Below, in pieces: positions 23,759-35,595 of a stretch of 64,000 nucleotides of DNA (positions within the stretch are counted from its first letter, which is position 1; the number at the start of each line of letters is the position of its first letter). The notes under the pieces are model-generated. The model was not told the origin of the DNA. It saw only the letters and a list, made by a program, of their open reading frames with translations, and made no database searches. Both the position numbers and the translations under genes were made by a program. The DNA is from Athripsodes cinereus (taxonomy: Eukaryota; Arthropoda; Insecta; Trichoptera; Leptoceridae), in contig OX388314.1 of NCBI GenBank assembly GCA_947579605.1, positions 26,174,000 to 26,237,999 of the forward strand, written 5' to 3'.

Positions 23759-23848
23759 TACCGTCAGTAACGCTACATTATTAACGGTGCAACATTAGCA
23801 ATTTCCGTTGTTACGATGGAGATAATATTGTAGCGTTACTGAAGGTAC
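23759..23848. mobile_element. Short foldback MITE
   Basis: Arms 23759-23782 (TACCGTCAGTAACGCTACAT) and 23825-23848 (inverted, with GTAGCGTTACTGAAGGTA), 90 bp overall. No coding. Confidence 0.65.
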
Positions 23849-23859
23849 GAGCAATGCGA

Positions 23860-26800
23860 CTTGGGCTCCTGAGCGAAGTGTAAGGAAAGATGCGAGGTTG
23901 TTTGTGGCGAACCAATTCATAGGATTGAAATCAAAGAGAGATTAAAATAATGTGAAATGTGTATTTTTTACGTTTAATTATTTAATAAATAAATAATTTT
24001 AGTAATAGAAACATACTCTACTACGACAATTATTATCCATCTAACCAACTTAAATAACATGTGAAAATATAGTAGTAGGTATAAATAATACTAAGTAGTA
24101 GCTACACACCTGGTTATTTATTCAATCAGGTACAATAATCCCCCTGTACATGTTGTATCAAAATAATTACTATACTACACTAAGACTTCTTGATTATCTG
24201 TGAGTAGTAGTCAGATGTACCTGTTGTATATTTTAATAAAAAGTTTTTTTTTTAATTAATTATTTAGCAATTTCGAAGGCTAAGCAGCGGTAGAAAAAAC
24301 AGCAAATCTCTGAATTCATAGGTGGTGATAAAAAAATATGCTAAATATTTGTGTCTGTTCGTAGGTGTATTTATGTTTATATCTCCTCAATAAACACCAT
24401 AATTAGACGAGACAACGTAAAAAAATACCCTCTACGCGAAGTCTCCTCTTTTGGGCAGGTTCTAAGCCAAAAATATTATAAATATCTTATATATTGACAA
24501 AATTGAATAATTATAATGTCGACATTATGATAGAACATGGATATAACTGTCAAAAGTATTTGAATTAGGTGTTGCCAGTTCTTAAAAATACCATCAAAGT
24601 TTCGCCATTCATTAGGAAAGTATTTATGCTATTTACAAATGTTAATTTGGCAGTTTGATGTTTATTTCCGAGTAAAACTACTCTAGTATCAAATAGTTTT
24701 CAAACATAACCAAACAAATAATTGACCAAGACGTTTACGCGAGGAAGTTAAATACGTTTGATGAAAAATATTTTGATTCAAAATATTTAGATGAGTTCTT
24801 AAGAATAAGGCACTGAAGATGGACTTCCGAAAGGCCTCTGCCGAAAATAAATATAGTGAAAGTAAACAGTGTTTGTGTTGAAAATATTTTTATGAATTTA
24901 TAATATTATATATAGAAATATTTTACTGACTAAGTATTGGTCGGGTGCACCTAGCACCACGTTCACATTAATTACAAAGGTTGGCTGAAACATTATTAAT
25001 TTTAGGCAATCAGCTCACCCTGCTCACAATGTCATTCTCCACTAAGGGAGACAAAGCCTACTAGACCAAAATATGAATACAGTAGCAAATTCAAGCTTCG
25101 AACCGATTTACGTAATTGTTATGAAAATAATTAACTCCCTGAAATTATCTACGGTATGACTGTCTAAAGCTAGAAAACAAATTAATAAAAACAAAGAGAA
25201 ATATTCGTAAAAGAAACAAGATTATAAAAAAATCGTGACAGACTTAAGGCGAGAGTAAATATACAAAAGTTTAATTCTAAATTACGAGGAAATTAATTCA
25301 ACATGAATTGGCAGATGATGATATCTCAAATTTACGATTAAAATTAAACAAAGTCGTATAATTATATTGGTAGTTTGCATAGTTTTGCGAATACTAGTGT
25401 GGTATGCAGATACGTAACACATATTATATTATTATATACTTAGCTAGATGATATTATTATTATGACAGTGTAGGTATACTATATAGGTATGTAGGCATGT
25501 AGTTGTATGGAGAAGTGTTGTGGCAATGGCAGTGTCAGGTAATAGTTTCAATAACGATATCATGCAGCTGCTGTTGATAGACTGCGCGGCGACTGCCTGG
25601 TGCCCTCGGGCGCTCTGCAGGCAAGGCCGCCAACACGGAGGCCCCTCTGTACACGACATACTTACTATATTACCGACTAAATTATATTCTTTTTTTGTCT
25701 CTCGGCACAGACATATAGGCGACCTTCGACGATCTACACAAAGAAATACCATAGTGATTTGGCATATGGTAATTTACAGAAACCACTGCTGTTACAACCC
25801 CAAGACCTAAAGCCAAATAGGTAATACTAAGTGGAATCACAAATGGTGTCAATAAAACTTCTTAGTCCTTTTTATATACCTATTATTTTTCAACTACAAG
25901 GAGGTATGTTCTAGAGTTGGATTTAAGTGCAAAGTAGGTATGTTACATTCAAAACAACTAAGTAAGAACGCACTTTTCTTATGTAAATGATAATGGACAA
26001 AAATGTATGGAGCTTGGCCCAAGAACCTCTATTAACGAGACCTGAGGTAAATGAAAGTACACACTTGTCATATCATTCTAGCAAAGTATTACAAAATTCT
26101 GTCCCGGGAGAGTCTCGCTATAGTTATTTTTGTCTCATGTAAAATAATATGATTTTACCTAAACTTGGTTTATATTTTGTCATCGTGTATAATTATCTTA
26201 CTGATTTGCTACTGGCATTGCACATAAGATAATTAGTATATAAACCTATGTATATGCATAATTAGTCATGGGTACTTCGGTACTCGGTTGTCTCTGGTAC
26301 AAGAGAAAACATTTTTGAAATATTAATTGCAGTCCAAGATTGGCTTCCACTCATCCTACGTAGAAATTCAAGATAAATAAATCCTTTTCAATCCGAACAC
26401 GTAACGTAGCGACTTGCGGCAACACAACACTATGAACAGCTAACGTGATTGTGTTTTATTGCATTGTAATACAATGTATCTACATACATAGTCTGCAACC
26501 GTTTTATCTTAGAACGTAGACCGGCGACTGTCGAGATGAAGGGGTTATCTACCCGAAGGGGCCCCGCTGTCTAGCTCCAACAATTTTTTTATCCATAACA
26601 TTTTTCATTTCCGCCTTCGTCATCGTCAAAATAATAATTGAACAAAACTGCAAGCGAACAGCCATAAAACATTTATATAAAGTAGCATAGCGATTTTTGT
26701 ATTAATTGTTATTGTTTATGTATATTAGTAATACATCTTCTTATGATTTAATGTTTTTCTTAACAGTATGACACTTCTCATCTGCTGCTCAAACTGCAAT

Positions 26801-26990
26801 CTATTAATTACTCATCTTATTCTTTATTGTAAATCATTCCCCATTGGTCCCTTACAGGACACTTGGGTTCATCATAATTATACAGGATACATAATAGAAT
26901 ACACGAAAGAACACAAAGTAGTGAGGCATCATAAGCGAGAGAAATTAATGGAAAAATTATTATTGCATCTACTACTACTTTAAATTTTCG
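23860..26990. other. Uncharacterised intron sequence with one GC-rich patch
   Basis: Mostly AT-rich with no repeat or gene recognised. 25560-25660 is notably GC-rich (CTGCGCGGCGACTGCC, CTCGGGCGCTCTGCAGG) and open on both strands, but no domain or splice-bounded conserved peptide was recognised. Confidence 0.45.
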
Positions 26991-27380
26991 ATCTTACCAT
27001 TTTTCTGTAACCTTTTTCTTTTTATCTGGAAGCTTTTAGGCTGCCTATTCTATTTTTGCGTGATAGCCATTGTACATTGTTTTTGTTTATCTTTTTTGTA
27101 TTCTACTGTTTCATAGCAAACATTTATTTGATTATATTTACAATATTTTTTGATGAATTAATTATGTACTTTTTTATGAAATTCCTTTTACCTTTATTAT
27201 TAATACATTTATTTGTATTATTAAAACTACTGTGTGTTATCATTACTATGTTTTATTCTTTTTCTTTCTTTTATTTTTTGATTTGTGTTGTTTCTAACTT
27301 TGTTAATTTAATGTCGCTAAATAATTTTATATGGTATATTTGTAAAAAGTCTGTCGATATGCCAAATAAAATGAAATAAA
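26990..27380 (+). mobile_element. Probable LINE 3' untranslated tail
   Basis: Strongly T-rich stretch ending AAAGTCTGTCGATATGCCAA and ATAAAATGAAATAAAAT, resembling the A-rich end of other retroelement tails here. Family not identified. Confidence 0.35.
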
Positions 27381-27475
27381 ATAGTACCTATATATCAATA
27401 AATTAATTACTCACTGACGAATGTATATTACTGCGCAGTGCGACATTTTCGGCAATGACCCGTTCGCACTCGAAC

Positions 27476-28200
27476 ATTCGACTGTCCAGTTCCATGACTC
27501 AACAAGTAGAAATGTCTTATATTCGACAAATCGCCATTCGACTGTCCAGTTCCATAACTCAACAAGTAGAAATGTCTTATATTCGACAAATCGCCATTCG
27601 ACTGTCCAGTTCCATAACTCAACAAGTAGAAATGTCTTATATTTGACAAATCGCCATTCGACTTCCAGTTCCATAACTCAACAAGTAGAAATGTCTTATA
27701 TTTGACAAATCGCCATTCGACTGCCCAGTTCCATAACTCAACAAGTAGAAATGTCTTATATTCGACAAATCGCCATTTATGTAATTTTGCTATATTTATA
27801 TCGTTTTAATAACAATGAAAAGTGAAATATACTATACGATAATCGGACTGTTAAAAACATACGTTGTCTTTGCTCCGTTCAATAGTTGAACAATTCAAAA
27901 TATTTATTTGTAGTTTATTTATTTTCGATGAAAATATTATTATAATACTTGAAGTGAAAGTCACGGTGTTTTAATTAAATTAAATCAAACTAAATAATTA
28001 ATTTATTTGTACAATTGAAAATGAGTACATTATTTTTTTCCGTAAGAAAATATTTAATAAGTATAGAAAGTGAACTGTGTATTTTTTCGAGTTATTTGTA
28101 AGTGGAGTTGAAAGAGTGGCGTTGATTGTGCGTATTGCCAATTGAATCATTTTTTTTCTAAAATTTCGACTTGTCGAGTTACGGAAGTGAACAATCGATT
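27476..28200. mobile_element. Large foldback element, copy 2, with 60-bp terminal tandem array
   Basis: Left side: five tandem units (27481-27779) of 60, 60, 60, 59 and 60 bp, each beginning near ATTCGACTGTCCAGTTCCAT and containing AACAAGTAGAAATGTCTTAT. The array leads into the same arm as copy 1 (TGTAATTTTG, GTGAAATATACTATA, CAATAGTTGAACAATT). The right end has TAAAATTTCGACTTGTCGAG, matching the copy 1 interior. The unit equals the terminal segment of copy 1, so the array arose by amplifying the element's end. Confidence 0.85.
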
Positions 28201-28287
28201 TATGCATAAATATTTGGACCTTGACGGAGTATGCGGCTCTGTGGAATTACGTAATTATGCTTTGAGTATAATAGTAATAATAATTTA

Positions 28288-28346
28288 AGAATATTGTGTA
28301 CCGAAACTACTTATATTATATAAGTAGTTTCGGTACACAATATTCT
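28288..28346. repeat. Perfect 59-bp palindrome, 28-bp arms
   Basis: Arm AGAATATTGTGTACCGAAAC plus TACTTATA, centre TTA, then the exact inverted arm. It would extrude or fold as a perfect hairpin. No coding. Confidence 0.95.
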
Positions 28347-28379
28347 AATGTTCTTTTACTATACTTCTAATTAAATCTA

Positions 28380-28440
28380 TACTGGCTACCCCATTAATGG
28401 GAAATGTAGTGATGGTAAAATTTGGAAACATTATAGGTAT
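28380..28440 (-). mobile_element. Dispersed repeat family D, fragment
   Basis: CTGGCTACCCCATTAATGGG then TGATGGTA resembles the 31260-31300 end of the family. Confidence 0.45.
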
Positions 28441-28754
28441 CCATCAATTGATTTAAATATTGTATTATGAAATGTCGCGGTTTATTATTAAAATCTTCCA
28501 TCAAAAACTGATATTAGACCAACCTCTGCCATGACTAACCTTTAGTTGTTAATATTACTGTACATACTATTCATTATTTATTTATTATTACTATCTTTTT
28601 AATATACATCAAATAATCTCTACAACGCATTCTAGATAAAGATACTATTGTCTCTTTTTTAACAATAAAATATTGATAAAGTGCAAACATAGCCCTTTTC
28701 GAGTTAGTACCATCCATGGGCCGACTAAAAATTTGCATGAGATGTACTTTGCAT

Positions 28755-28880
28755 GAGATACGCTTCTGGGATAAACTCGCCCATTGCACAAATTTATTTG
28801 TCTAGTTCTGCAATGTTTGTGTTTTAATAATGTTTGTTTTTTTGTGCAATAAAGATTTTCATTATTATTATTATTATTAC
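28755..28880 (+). mobile_element. LINE 3' end with (ATT)n tail
   Basis: GATAAACTCGCCCATTGCAC, then TGTGCAATAAAGATTTTC and a (ATT)n tail. Part of it resembles family L, but the tail differs. Confidence 0.55.
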
Positions 28881-28889
28881 TTTGCAATT

Positions 28890-31105
28890 TTGTCTTTTTT
28901 TGTCGTCACGAGTCCATTTCAAAAGTCTATTATAATCCGACTGCAACAGTCTAGTTATTTGCTTCAGTCACATCTGGACAAGATAAAAAGTTGGCCGCCT
29001 TGTAATATTTCATTATGTTTTTGATCAAACTTGTCCCCGCCATTATTTTCTATATTGCGCCCATGCGATAAAAAGGTGAGAAAATTCTATTGTAAAGTGT
29101 AGTCGAGTTGACGACGATCTCAACCTCACAACTTCACCCTTAAATAAAATAAATTGTAGAACACTTGTCAATGACGCATCTTAGCGTTGAAACCGGAAGT
29201 GTTTTAAAAAAAAATTAAGTGGTGTAGTACATAATAAACTAATTCTTAATAATTAAAAATGTTTCGTTATTACCACATGGTTAGTGCCAATGAAAACAAA
29301 CAAATAAAATAAATTGCCAATTTCCACAGGCTCAAAACCGCGAAGACTTTCCGCATCTTACATTGATGTTGACAAATTGCATTAATATAGGTATTATTGG
29401 TAAAATTGTTTAACAAAAATCAGGACATGAAGACGTACCAAATAGTGTAGATACCTACATAAGCAAGGATAAAATGTATAAGTCATATTCTGTAGGTGTA
29501 CGTATGTATGTTTGTAGCGATGCACAGTATAACACTACAGGTGAAAATCATCGTATCACTGCACTGCAACTGCCTCCTGCGTTAATGAGCCACACGCGCA
29601 CTACGCAGGTATTCAGGTATGTGCATACCTACCTGAAAGAAGTTAACTATAGAGGACAAAATATGGGATGGGAATTTTACAAATATTTGTTCACACGACA
29701 CAACAGCACGTGCGCCGCAACAGCCGAGGCGAGAGTAGGGATGTGTGAGTGTATGTATATATGGATGTGTGACCTCTTTGCTAGATGTGTAAGCATCATG
29801 TACCCATCTACCTATCTTTGTAATATCACAGCGCAAGGCACTTCACCTACACCAGGTAACACATAATTCGGTATGATTAGTAAGTACCCAATGTCGCACG
29901 CGCATTAATTATTTATTTTGTATAACTACGCACGCATATTTCATCGCATAGGGACCATACGATGGGCATCTACTCTTATTCGCATGATGCAGTAGCTCGT
30001 GCGGACGATAGCAGAACACATTCTATCACCATCGGACACATCGCATTCCATTGCAGTCGACACAAACCTCACAAATAAAACAACATAGTATGTACCGTCA
30101 CCTACAAAGGATACCTTCTAATCAGGAGTCGAGGGACAGATTACTAAACATAGGTACCTATGCAACTGAATGTTGTGCAAAAATCACAGACAGAGTATTT
30201 ATTGTTATTTACCCAAAACGCAGGAGTATAACGTGTTATTAATTTTTCATCTGAAATTTCTCGCTTCAGTCATTTTATATTAAAAATACTTGTTACGAAA
30301 AATAAGATTATTTAACAAAATTGTCAGATATTTCGATTGATGTTCCAAAAACTAACTTTCTTCAGTCGCCAACTTAGTTTTTTATTTATTTATTATAAGT
30401 ACAAAACAGACAATAACTATATGTATAAAGTACAGAAAGAAGGTAAATCTTTCAGAGATCAGCTATCATCCAACACCATTTTAAGTCGCACATATAGAAT
30501 CAGAGCCAAGTTCGTTGTTGGTCAACCATTTGTTTTTTCGATCGCCCGTTTTAATGTTTCCCGTATTAAAATGCTCAATATTATGGTGTCGTATACGTAG
30601 GTATACATAATTGAAATTCATTTGTAGGTAGGTACCTACTTGGCTAAGAATGTGTACAGTATGAGGATCGTGTGAATGCACCGCAAAGAATGCTACTGTA
30701 CCACTTGGTATACGCACAGACACATGTTGTGTGTAATAAGTACTATGTATCTATGTCCAGACTACGATGTTTCTGCTTGGCGGTATATACTAATTAGTCT
30801 CCCTGGTCTATTATTAATTATCATTACATAACGCTGAGGAATTCCAAGTTTTCAGATCAGGAAGCGCACATTTCCGGAGAAGCGCCGGTCGATCGGTGGA
30901 CGGATGCGATCGTGACGCGAATACTTCACCGTTTCCCGGATGCTACAGTAATGGCTTGTGAGCCATACATACTGTTTGGTATCCCATAGGTACACACTAT
31001 AATATTGTATTATCCGCGACTTTGAGGTGTCCTCATTATGCCTAATACTCACTTGCAAGTAAAATTTGTCATCATAAAATTTCAATTTCTCCCGCTCTTC
31101 TCCTT
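28890..31105. other. Uncharacterised intron sequence
   Basis: No element termini recognised. A mixed-base patch at 29470-29870 is open on both strands without recognisable domains. A GC-rich patch at 30865-30955 (GGAGAAGCGCCGGTCGATCG) stands out. TTTATTTATTTATTATAAG at 30380 may be an antisense retroelement tail. Confidence 0.4.
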
Positions 31106-31109
31106 AAGT

Positions 31110-31300
31110 TTTCGAGTGTCCTGTAAAAGGCAGGTGTTCGAAAAAATTAAGACATTGTACATCTTAAATTCAGCGATGAAGTTTGCCACTCATCCTGAAT
31201 GTCTTGATTTTATATTGGCACGAAGAGGACAGCTTGCATGTTTCTTACATGCAGCTGGTCTGCCAGCTACCCCACTTGTGGGATATGCCGTGATGGTATA
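31110..31300 (-). mobile_element. Dispersed repeat family D, inverted copy
   Basis: Reverse complement of 13400-13725 over about 190 bp: TGTCCTGTAAAAGGCAGGTG, ATTCAGCGATGAAGTTTGCC, then CACTTGTGGGATATGCCGTG. Confidence 0.7.
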
Positions 31301-31549
31301 GTATGTAGTAGTAGTAAAATTTCAATTCTTCATTTCACAATGTACCCGATACTTGCACTTCTAATTGATGCTACTAGGTGCACGCATGGAAGCTGTTCAT
31401 TTTTGTAATTATTATTTATTTGTGAACGGTAAATCCCTCATCTATCCTAAATACTTTTGAGGAATTCCTGCATTTTTATTATAGGTAAGCAGTTAGTTCA
31501 ATGACTGTCGGATAATAAAAGATAGATATTTAGATACAAGATCTCCATG

Positions 31550-31720
31550 TCTTATTTTTTTTTTTTTTTTTGATGCTTTTGATTATATTCAATTTTATTT
31601 TTTTTATTTTATTTTATTTTAAGCAAACAAACAGTTAAACAGAATACATTACAAGATATAAGTTACATAATAAGTAAACCAAAACAGTTTGCAGTAATAT
31701 TACAAGTTTTTAGTTGACAA
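31550..31720 (-). mobile_element. Antisense retroelement tail with T-run
   Basis: T19-type run then AAGCAAACAAACAGTTAAAC and GTAAACCAAAACAGTTTGC. A related block occurs at 47428-47545 (ACAAACAAACAGTTATAACA, GTAAACCAGCAAAGTTTGC). On the minus strand each ends in poly(A). Confidence 0.55.
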
Positions 31721-31789
31721 TGGAAAAGTGCTTTTATTTAAAGTTAGTATGTATGATTCTTAACAAGACTAAGTATCTTATATTTGTAG

Positions 31790-32335
31790 AGAAAAATTAA
31801 ACCTACAATGGAGCGCTCTTATCACTGGTTTATAATTGTTTATACTCTACGTCTTCACCTTACTATCTCAAGGAAATGTTTGAGTATCTTTCGAGCCATG
31901 GCTTGCTCTTACGATCCAATAGCGAGCGTTTTCTGGCGATACCAGCTCATAGCTCAAACTTTTTTACAAACTCTTTTTCTGTTCATGGTGCTCGCTGTTG
32001 GAATAGTTTGCCTTCCAGGATAAGGTTGCTCCCCACTCTTCAAGCTTTCAAGCGGGCGGTCAAGGACCATTTTATTACACAAAATATGGCTTCTGTATCC
32101 TAGTCCCTTTTCCTACATGTTCTTCTCCTTTTTTACCTCCTCTTTCCTTTCTTTAAGATTTTCTTTATGTGAAAGTTTCATGAAATTGGGTTAGTTGGAA
32201 GAAATCGCGCCTCTGCGATAAACTCGCCCTCTGTATATTGATTGTATGATTGTCTTTGTTTTAAATGTATTTTTGTGTGAATTTGCTTGTTATCAATGTA
32301 CAGTAAAGAATAAATAAATAAAAAATAAATAAAAA
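31790..32335 (+). pseudogene. LINE family L, C-terminus and 3' UTR
   Basis: The decayed end of a CR1/Jockey-type ORF reads FLAIPAHSSNFFTNSFSVHG, ARCWNSLPSRIRLLPTLQAF, KRAVKDHF, then a stop at about 32101. This is the usual 'F..R.WN.LP..IR....L..FK' ending. The 3' UTR ends with GGTTAGTTGGAAGAAATCGC, ATGTACAGTAAAGAATAAAT and AAAT repeats. It identifies the short tails at 17764, 20987 and 21826 as this family. Confidence 0.75.
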
Positions 32336-32502
32336 TATTTTTTTCAGAATATTGGATGCGTAGATAGGTATATTTAACATTTTCTCAGCTAAACCTTTGA
32401 ATAAATAATTCAGGAAATTTTTGGAAGCAAAGCAAAAAAAACAAATTTTCTTGAACTACCTCCAACTTATTTATTAAGTTGAGGTTTATTTTGCAAAACT
32501 CC

Positions 32503-32851
32503 ATGTGGAAGAAAACACAATAAATTGATTTTTGTTTTACTAAATATTCAATTGAATAGTGACCTGGTTTCGACTTATAAAGTCATTGACAACCTAATGT
32601 TATTACATAGGTTTATACCGTGTTGTTGCTTAAATAATATGTCTTCGCATAAACAATAGGTATGTTCTTTTGTATATAATCATATTTTTGGGAAACATAA
32701 TTATTGTTTATGCGAAGACATAGTATTAAAGCAGCAAGACGGTATGTAATAATAATCACAGTAGTTTGACAATGATTTTGTTAGTCGAAACCAGGTCACT
32801 ATTCAATTAAATATTAAGTAAAACTAAAACCAATTATGTTTTCTTCCATAT
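32503..32851. mobile_element. Foldback MITE with about 150-bp arms
   Basis: Left ATGTGGAAGAAAACACAATA and TAGTGACCTGGTTTCGACTT are mirrored at the right by AGTCGAAACCAGGTCACTA and TTATGTTTTCTTCCATAT. The central segment carries inverted GTCTTCGCATAAACAATA. No ORF. It shares the TTTCGACTTAT..AGGTCATT text with the foldback at 51718-51886. Confidence 0.85.
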
Positions 32852-32879
32852 ATAACTTTCTTCGGGAAGTCTATAACAT

Positions 32880-34517
32880 TTTCCAAGGAAGTTAAGTATT
32901 TGGGTATTATCCTGGATCAACGGCTTACATGGAACCCACACTTGGAACACATCACCAAGAAAGCAAAGATAGCTCTAGGTACGAGCTATAGAATAGCTGG
33001 GCTGAAATGGGGCCTTCAACCGAGGCAAGCCCTCTGGCTCTACACAGCTATGGTTAGACCAATGGTCACCTACGGCTGTGTGGTATGGCACAAGAAAACC
33101 CAGCAGAAGACATGCATAAATGTCCTGAATAAAATTCAGAGACTTGCATGTCTTCTCACAACGGGCGCTATGTCCTCAACACCCACAACTGCCCTAGAGG
33201 CGATGTTGTGTTTGAGCCCATTGCACGTACATGTGCAAAAAGAGGCTTGCATGGCATTGCTACGGGCGGCAAAGGGAGGCAGGAACAATTGGCGCTCCAG
33301 CATAATGAGAGGATTATATTCAGACCTCAACAAAGCTCCCATCATGGATATGCCTTCAGATACCATGAATGCGACTTACAACTTTGTTAAACATTACACA
33401 ATAGAAATACTTGAAAGAGAGACCTGGCGAGAAAATGATCCCTATTCCTTTCGAGATGGCGACATCATATGGTATACAGATGGATCCAAAAAAGACGGTC
33501 GGGCAGGGTCGGGTTCTTTGGCGCCCAACCTAAATTGAGCAAATCAGTTTGCTTAGGAGAATACGCCACTGTCTTCCAGGCAGAAATGAGCGTCATTTTG
33601 GAGTGTGCTCATATGAACCTTCACCGATCATACCACAACAAAAAGATCTATATCCTTTCGGATAGCCAGGCGGCGCTTAAAGCCCTAGGTTCCGTAGAGA
33701 TGAGATCTAAACTAACCTTTGAATGTATACAGGTTCTAAATCGCTTGGGCGGGAAAAACGCCGTAAGGCTGGTTTGGGTACCGGGACATTGTGGAGTCAT
33801 AGGCAACGAAGCTGCCGATGAACTTGCTAGAACTGGCGCTGACAGACAACCAATAGGTCCTGAGCCTATATACGGATTACCGTCTAGCACTATCAGCAGG
33901 GCTACTCTTGACAAAACTAAACACGATCTTAATCTAGTCTTGATCTTGATCATACAACGCACGAAGTGACTATTGGCCAAAAATACACGCAAACCGATCG
34001 CGCGTTAGCGGTAGCGCGTATGTTTTTGATCATAGTCCCTTCGTGCGTCGTATGATCAAGATCAAGACTAGATTAAGATCGTGTTTAGTTTTGTCAAGAG
34101 TAACCCTGCAGGCTCAGCCTAAAAAACTGGGTCATGGATCAAAGCCATGAAATTTGGTCCAACAGCATAGGGTTGAAGCACGCGAAGGAACTGATGACAG
34201 GGTACTCGCGGAAATTCACCACAGAAGTTCTAAATCTTAATAAAAATCAAATAAGGATTCTAACCAGGATCTTGACAGGACACTGCAGACTAAGGAAGCA
34301 TATGACGAAAATTGGATTGTCAGACACACCAATCTGCAGATTTTGTTCAGAGGATAATGAAACGCCCATCCACATCCTCTGTAACTGTGACGCACTCGCT
34401 CGCAACCGAAGTCACATCCTCGGAGGTCCACTGCTGGACTCTGAGAAAGTGAGACTTCTCACACCGAGACAAATAGTGAGCTACATGACGCACCTAGGTC
34501 TTGAGAGTGAGATATGA
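32880..34517 (+). pseudogene. LINE ORF2 remnant: RT thumb, RNase H and C-terminal zinc knuckle
   Basis: Three frame segments. (1) 32880-33525: VKYLGIILDQRLTWNPHLEH and the following thumb-like region, to WYTDGSKKDGRAG, where the first RNase H Asp lies. (2) 33520-33896: the next frame, with AEMSVILECA (Glu), YILSDSQAALKAL (Asp) and WVPGHCGVIGNEAADELART (last catalytic His/Asp region). (3) 34112-34517: RILTGHCRLRKHMTKIGLSD, CRFCSEDNETPIHILCNCDA, ending LGLESEI. A one-base loss in the GGGTCGGGTTC stretch near 33510-33525 separates (1) and (2). The MITE plus its CAG duplication separates (2) and (3): without those 215 bp the frame runs on. RNase H places it in the I/R1/Loa group. Confidence 0.85.
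33897..34108. mobile_element. Palindromic CAGGGYTACTC MITE, copy B
   Basis: 212 bp, same termini as copy A. Target duplication CAG at 33894-33896 and 34109-34111. It sits inside the LINE frame just after the RNase H domain. Confidence 0.88.
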
Positions 34518-34849
34518 CACAGAAGGATGTCACAATAGATCTTTTATGGTCGCAGTGACACAAGGGATGTAAGGTCCCTTGACCTTCAAAAGGAAAAAAA
34601 AAAATATATACCTACCTCCAACTTTTTCTTCACAAATGCATTTTTCGAGAAATTGTATTTTTAGTATCTACGATGATGTATATCGATAATGTACCTACTA
34701 ATGTGAGTACTTAAGTTCTAATTATATACGTAGGTGCATTGCGCAATGAATAGCTGCATAATTAGGTATATTATTATAACCGTCCATAGTAAGTCATTAC
34801 TTTTCATTTACATAAATACAAGTAATCAAGTTCTTCGAAGACTCATTAG

Positions 34850-35125
34850 ATATTCTGCAATTTAGACAGGGTGCAACATATAAATTCCTCACAGGCAGTT
34901 GGCTGTATCAGAGCTTTATGTTTGGAATGAGTACCTATAGCGATATCAAAAGAAGAAAATCCGCTGGCAACAAGGTAAACGGTGCAATCCGACCAATAGT
35001 GGCGAACAGGAAATTTTATTTCGCAGCTAAAAGCTTGCTGCACTCGACTGTCTCCGAGTCAACACTGATTTACGAAAGCGGATGAAGACGGTATAAATGC
35101 AGTTGAAAGGTCATTGAAAAGAATA
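34850..35125 (+). pseudogene. RTE-type LINE fragment (family E), left part
   Basis: Heavily decayed, ending DGINAVERSLKRICG, which matches the RTE C-terminal text 'INAVEMR.LR..CG'. The continuation lies at 35400-35590. Confidence 0.55.
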
Positions 35126-35399
35126 TGTGGTAAAAAAGGTGTTTATTTATAAAATGTACTTTTTTGAAAAGTGTTTACATACATTTTGGAAGTGTGAATG
35201 TATTTGTATGAATGGGTTGTATTGTGCATGTGCGAGATTGTAACTTTTTCTGTGTTTATTTTTATTTATGTTATTGCTGAAGTGTGCACTGTTTGAATGT
35301 AAGACTGCTGGAATGTTATTATTGCTAACATATTTGTATTTTACAATGTCTTTCATCTGTTGTGTATCACATTAAACAAAATAAATAAATAAATTAAAA
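35126..35399 (+). mobile_element. LINE 3' tail inserted in the RTE fragment
   Basis: Non-coding TG-rich 3' region ending CATTAAACAAAATAAATAAA. It separates two halves of one RTE frame (34850-35125 and 35400-35590), so it inserted later. Confidence 0.55.
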
Positions 35400-35595
35400 T
35401 CTAAAAGTCAGAGTGCGTAATACTGTAATTCGTGAAAATTGTGGAATTAAAGCTGGAGTAAAAAGAAGAATGAAAGTAAACAAACTACGGTTGTTTGGGA
35501 TAGTGGAAAGAATTAATGACAAAGAAACTTATATATATATGACTGAGAGGAATGGTGACCGCAATGATGCACTGAAAATTCAACAATATAACTAA
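35400..35595 (+). pseudogene. RTE-type LINE fragment (family E), right part
   Basis: Frame VRNTVIRENCGIKAGVKRRM, KVNKLRLFGIVERINDKETY and MTERNGDRNDA corresponds to the RTE C-terminal pattern 'VRNE..RE.CG.K..V..R....LRWFGHVERM'. Confidence 0.6.

Larger units (their letters stand above)
32855..34605 (+). mobile_element. RNase H-bearing LINE (I/R1-like), 5'-truncated, split by a MITE
   Basis: The 3' part of a non-LTR retrotransposon: end of the RT domain, an RNase H domain, a cysteine-containing C-terminus and a 3' UTR with GTCGCAGTGACACAAGGGAT then an A11 run (about 34591-34602). A 212-bp MITE (33897-34108) interrupts it. The endonuclease and the catalytic RT core are absent, so it is dead. 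Upstream it abuts the foldback at 32503-32851. Confidence 0.85.

Noticed and set aside
25520..25810. 96-codon plus frame and 102-codon minus frame
   Set aside because: No recognisable domain; reported only as a GC-rich patch.
27411..27705. Four open frames with repeated peptides
   Set aside because: They are translations of the 60-bp tandem array of a foldback element; repeat periodicity explains the openness.
29474..29866. 130-codon plus frame
   Set aside because: No domain; the opposite strand is also open; probably chance.
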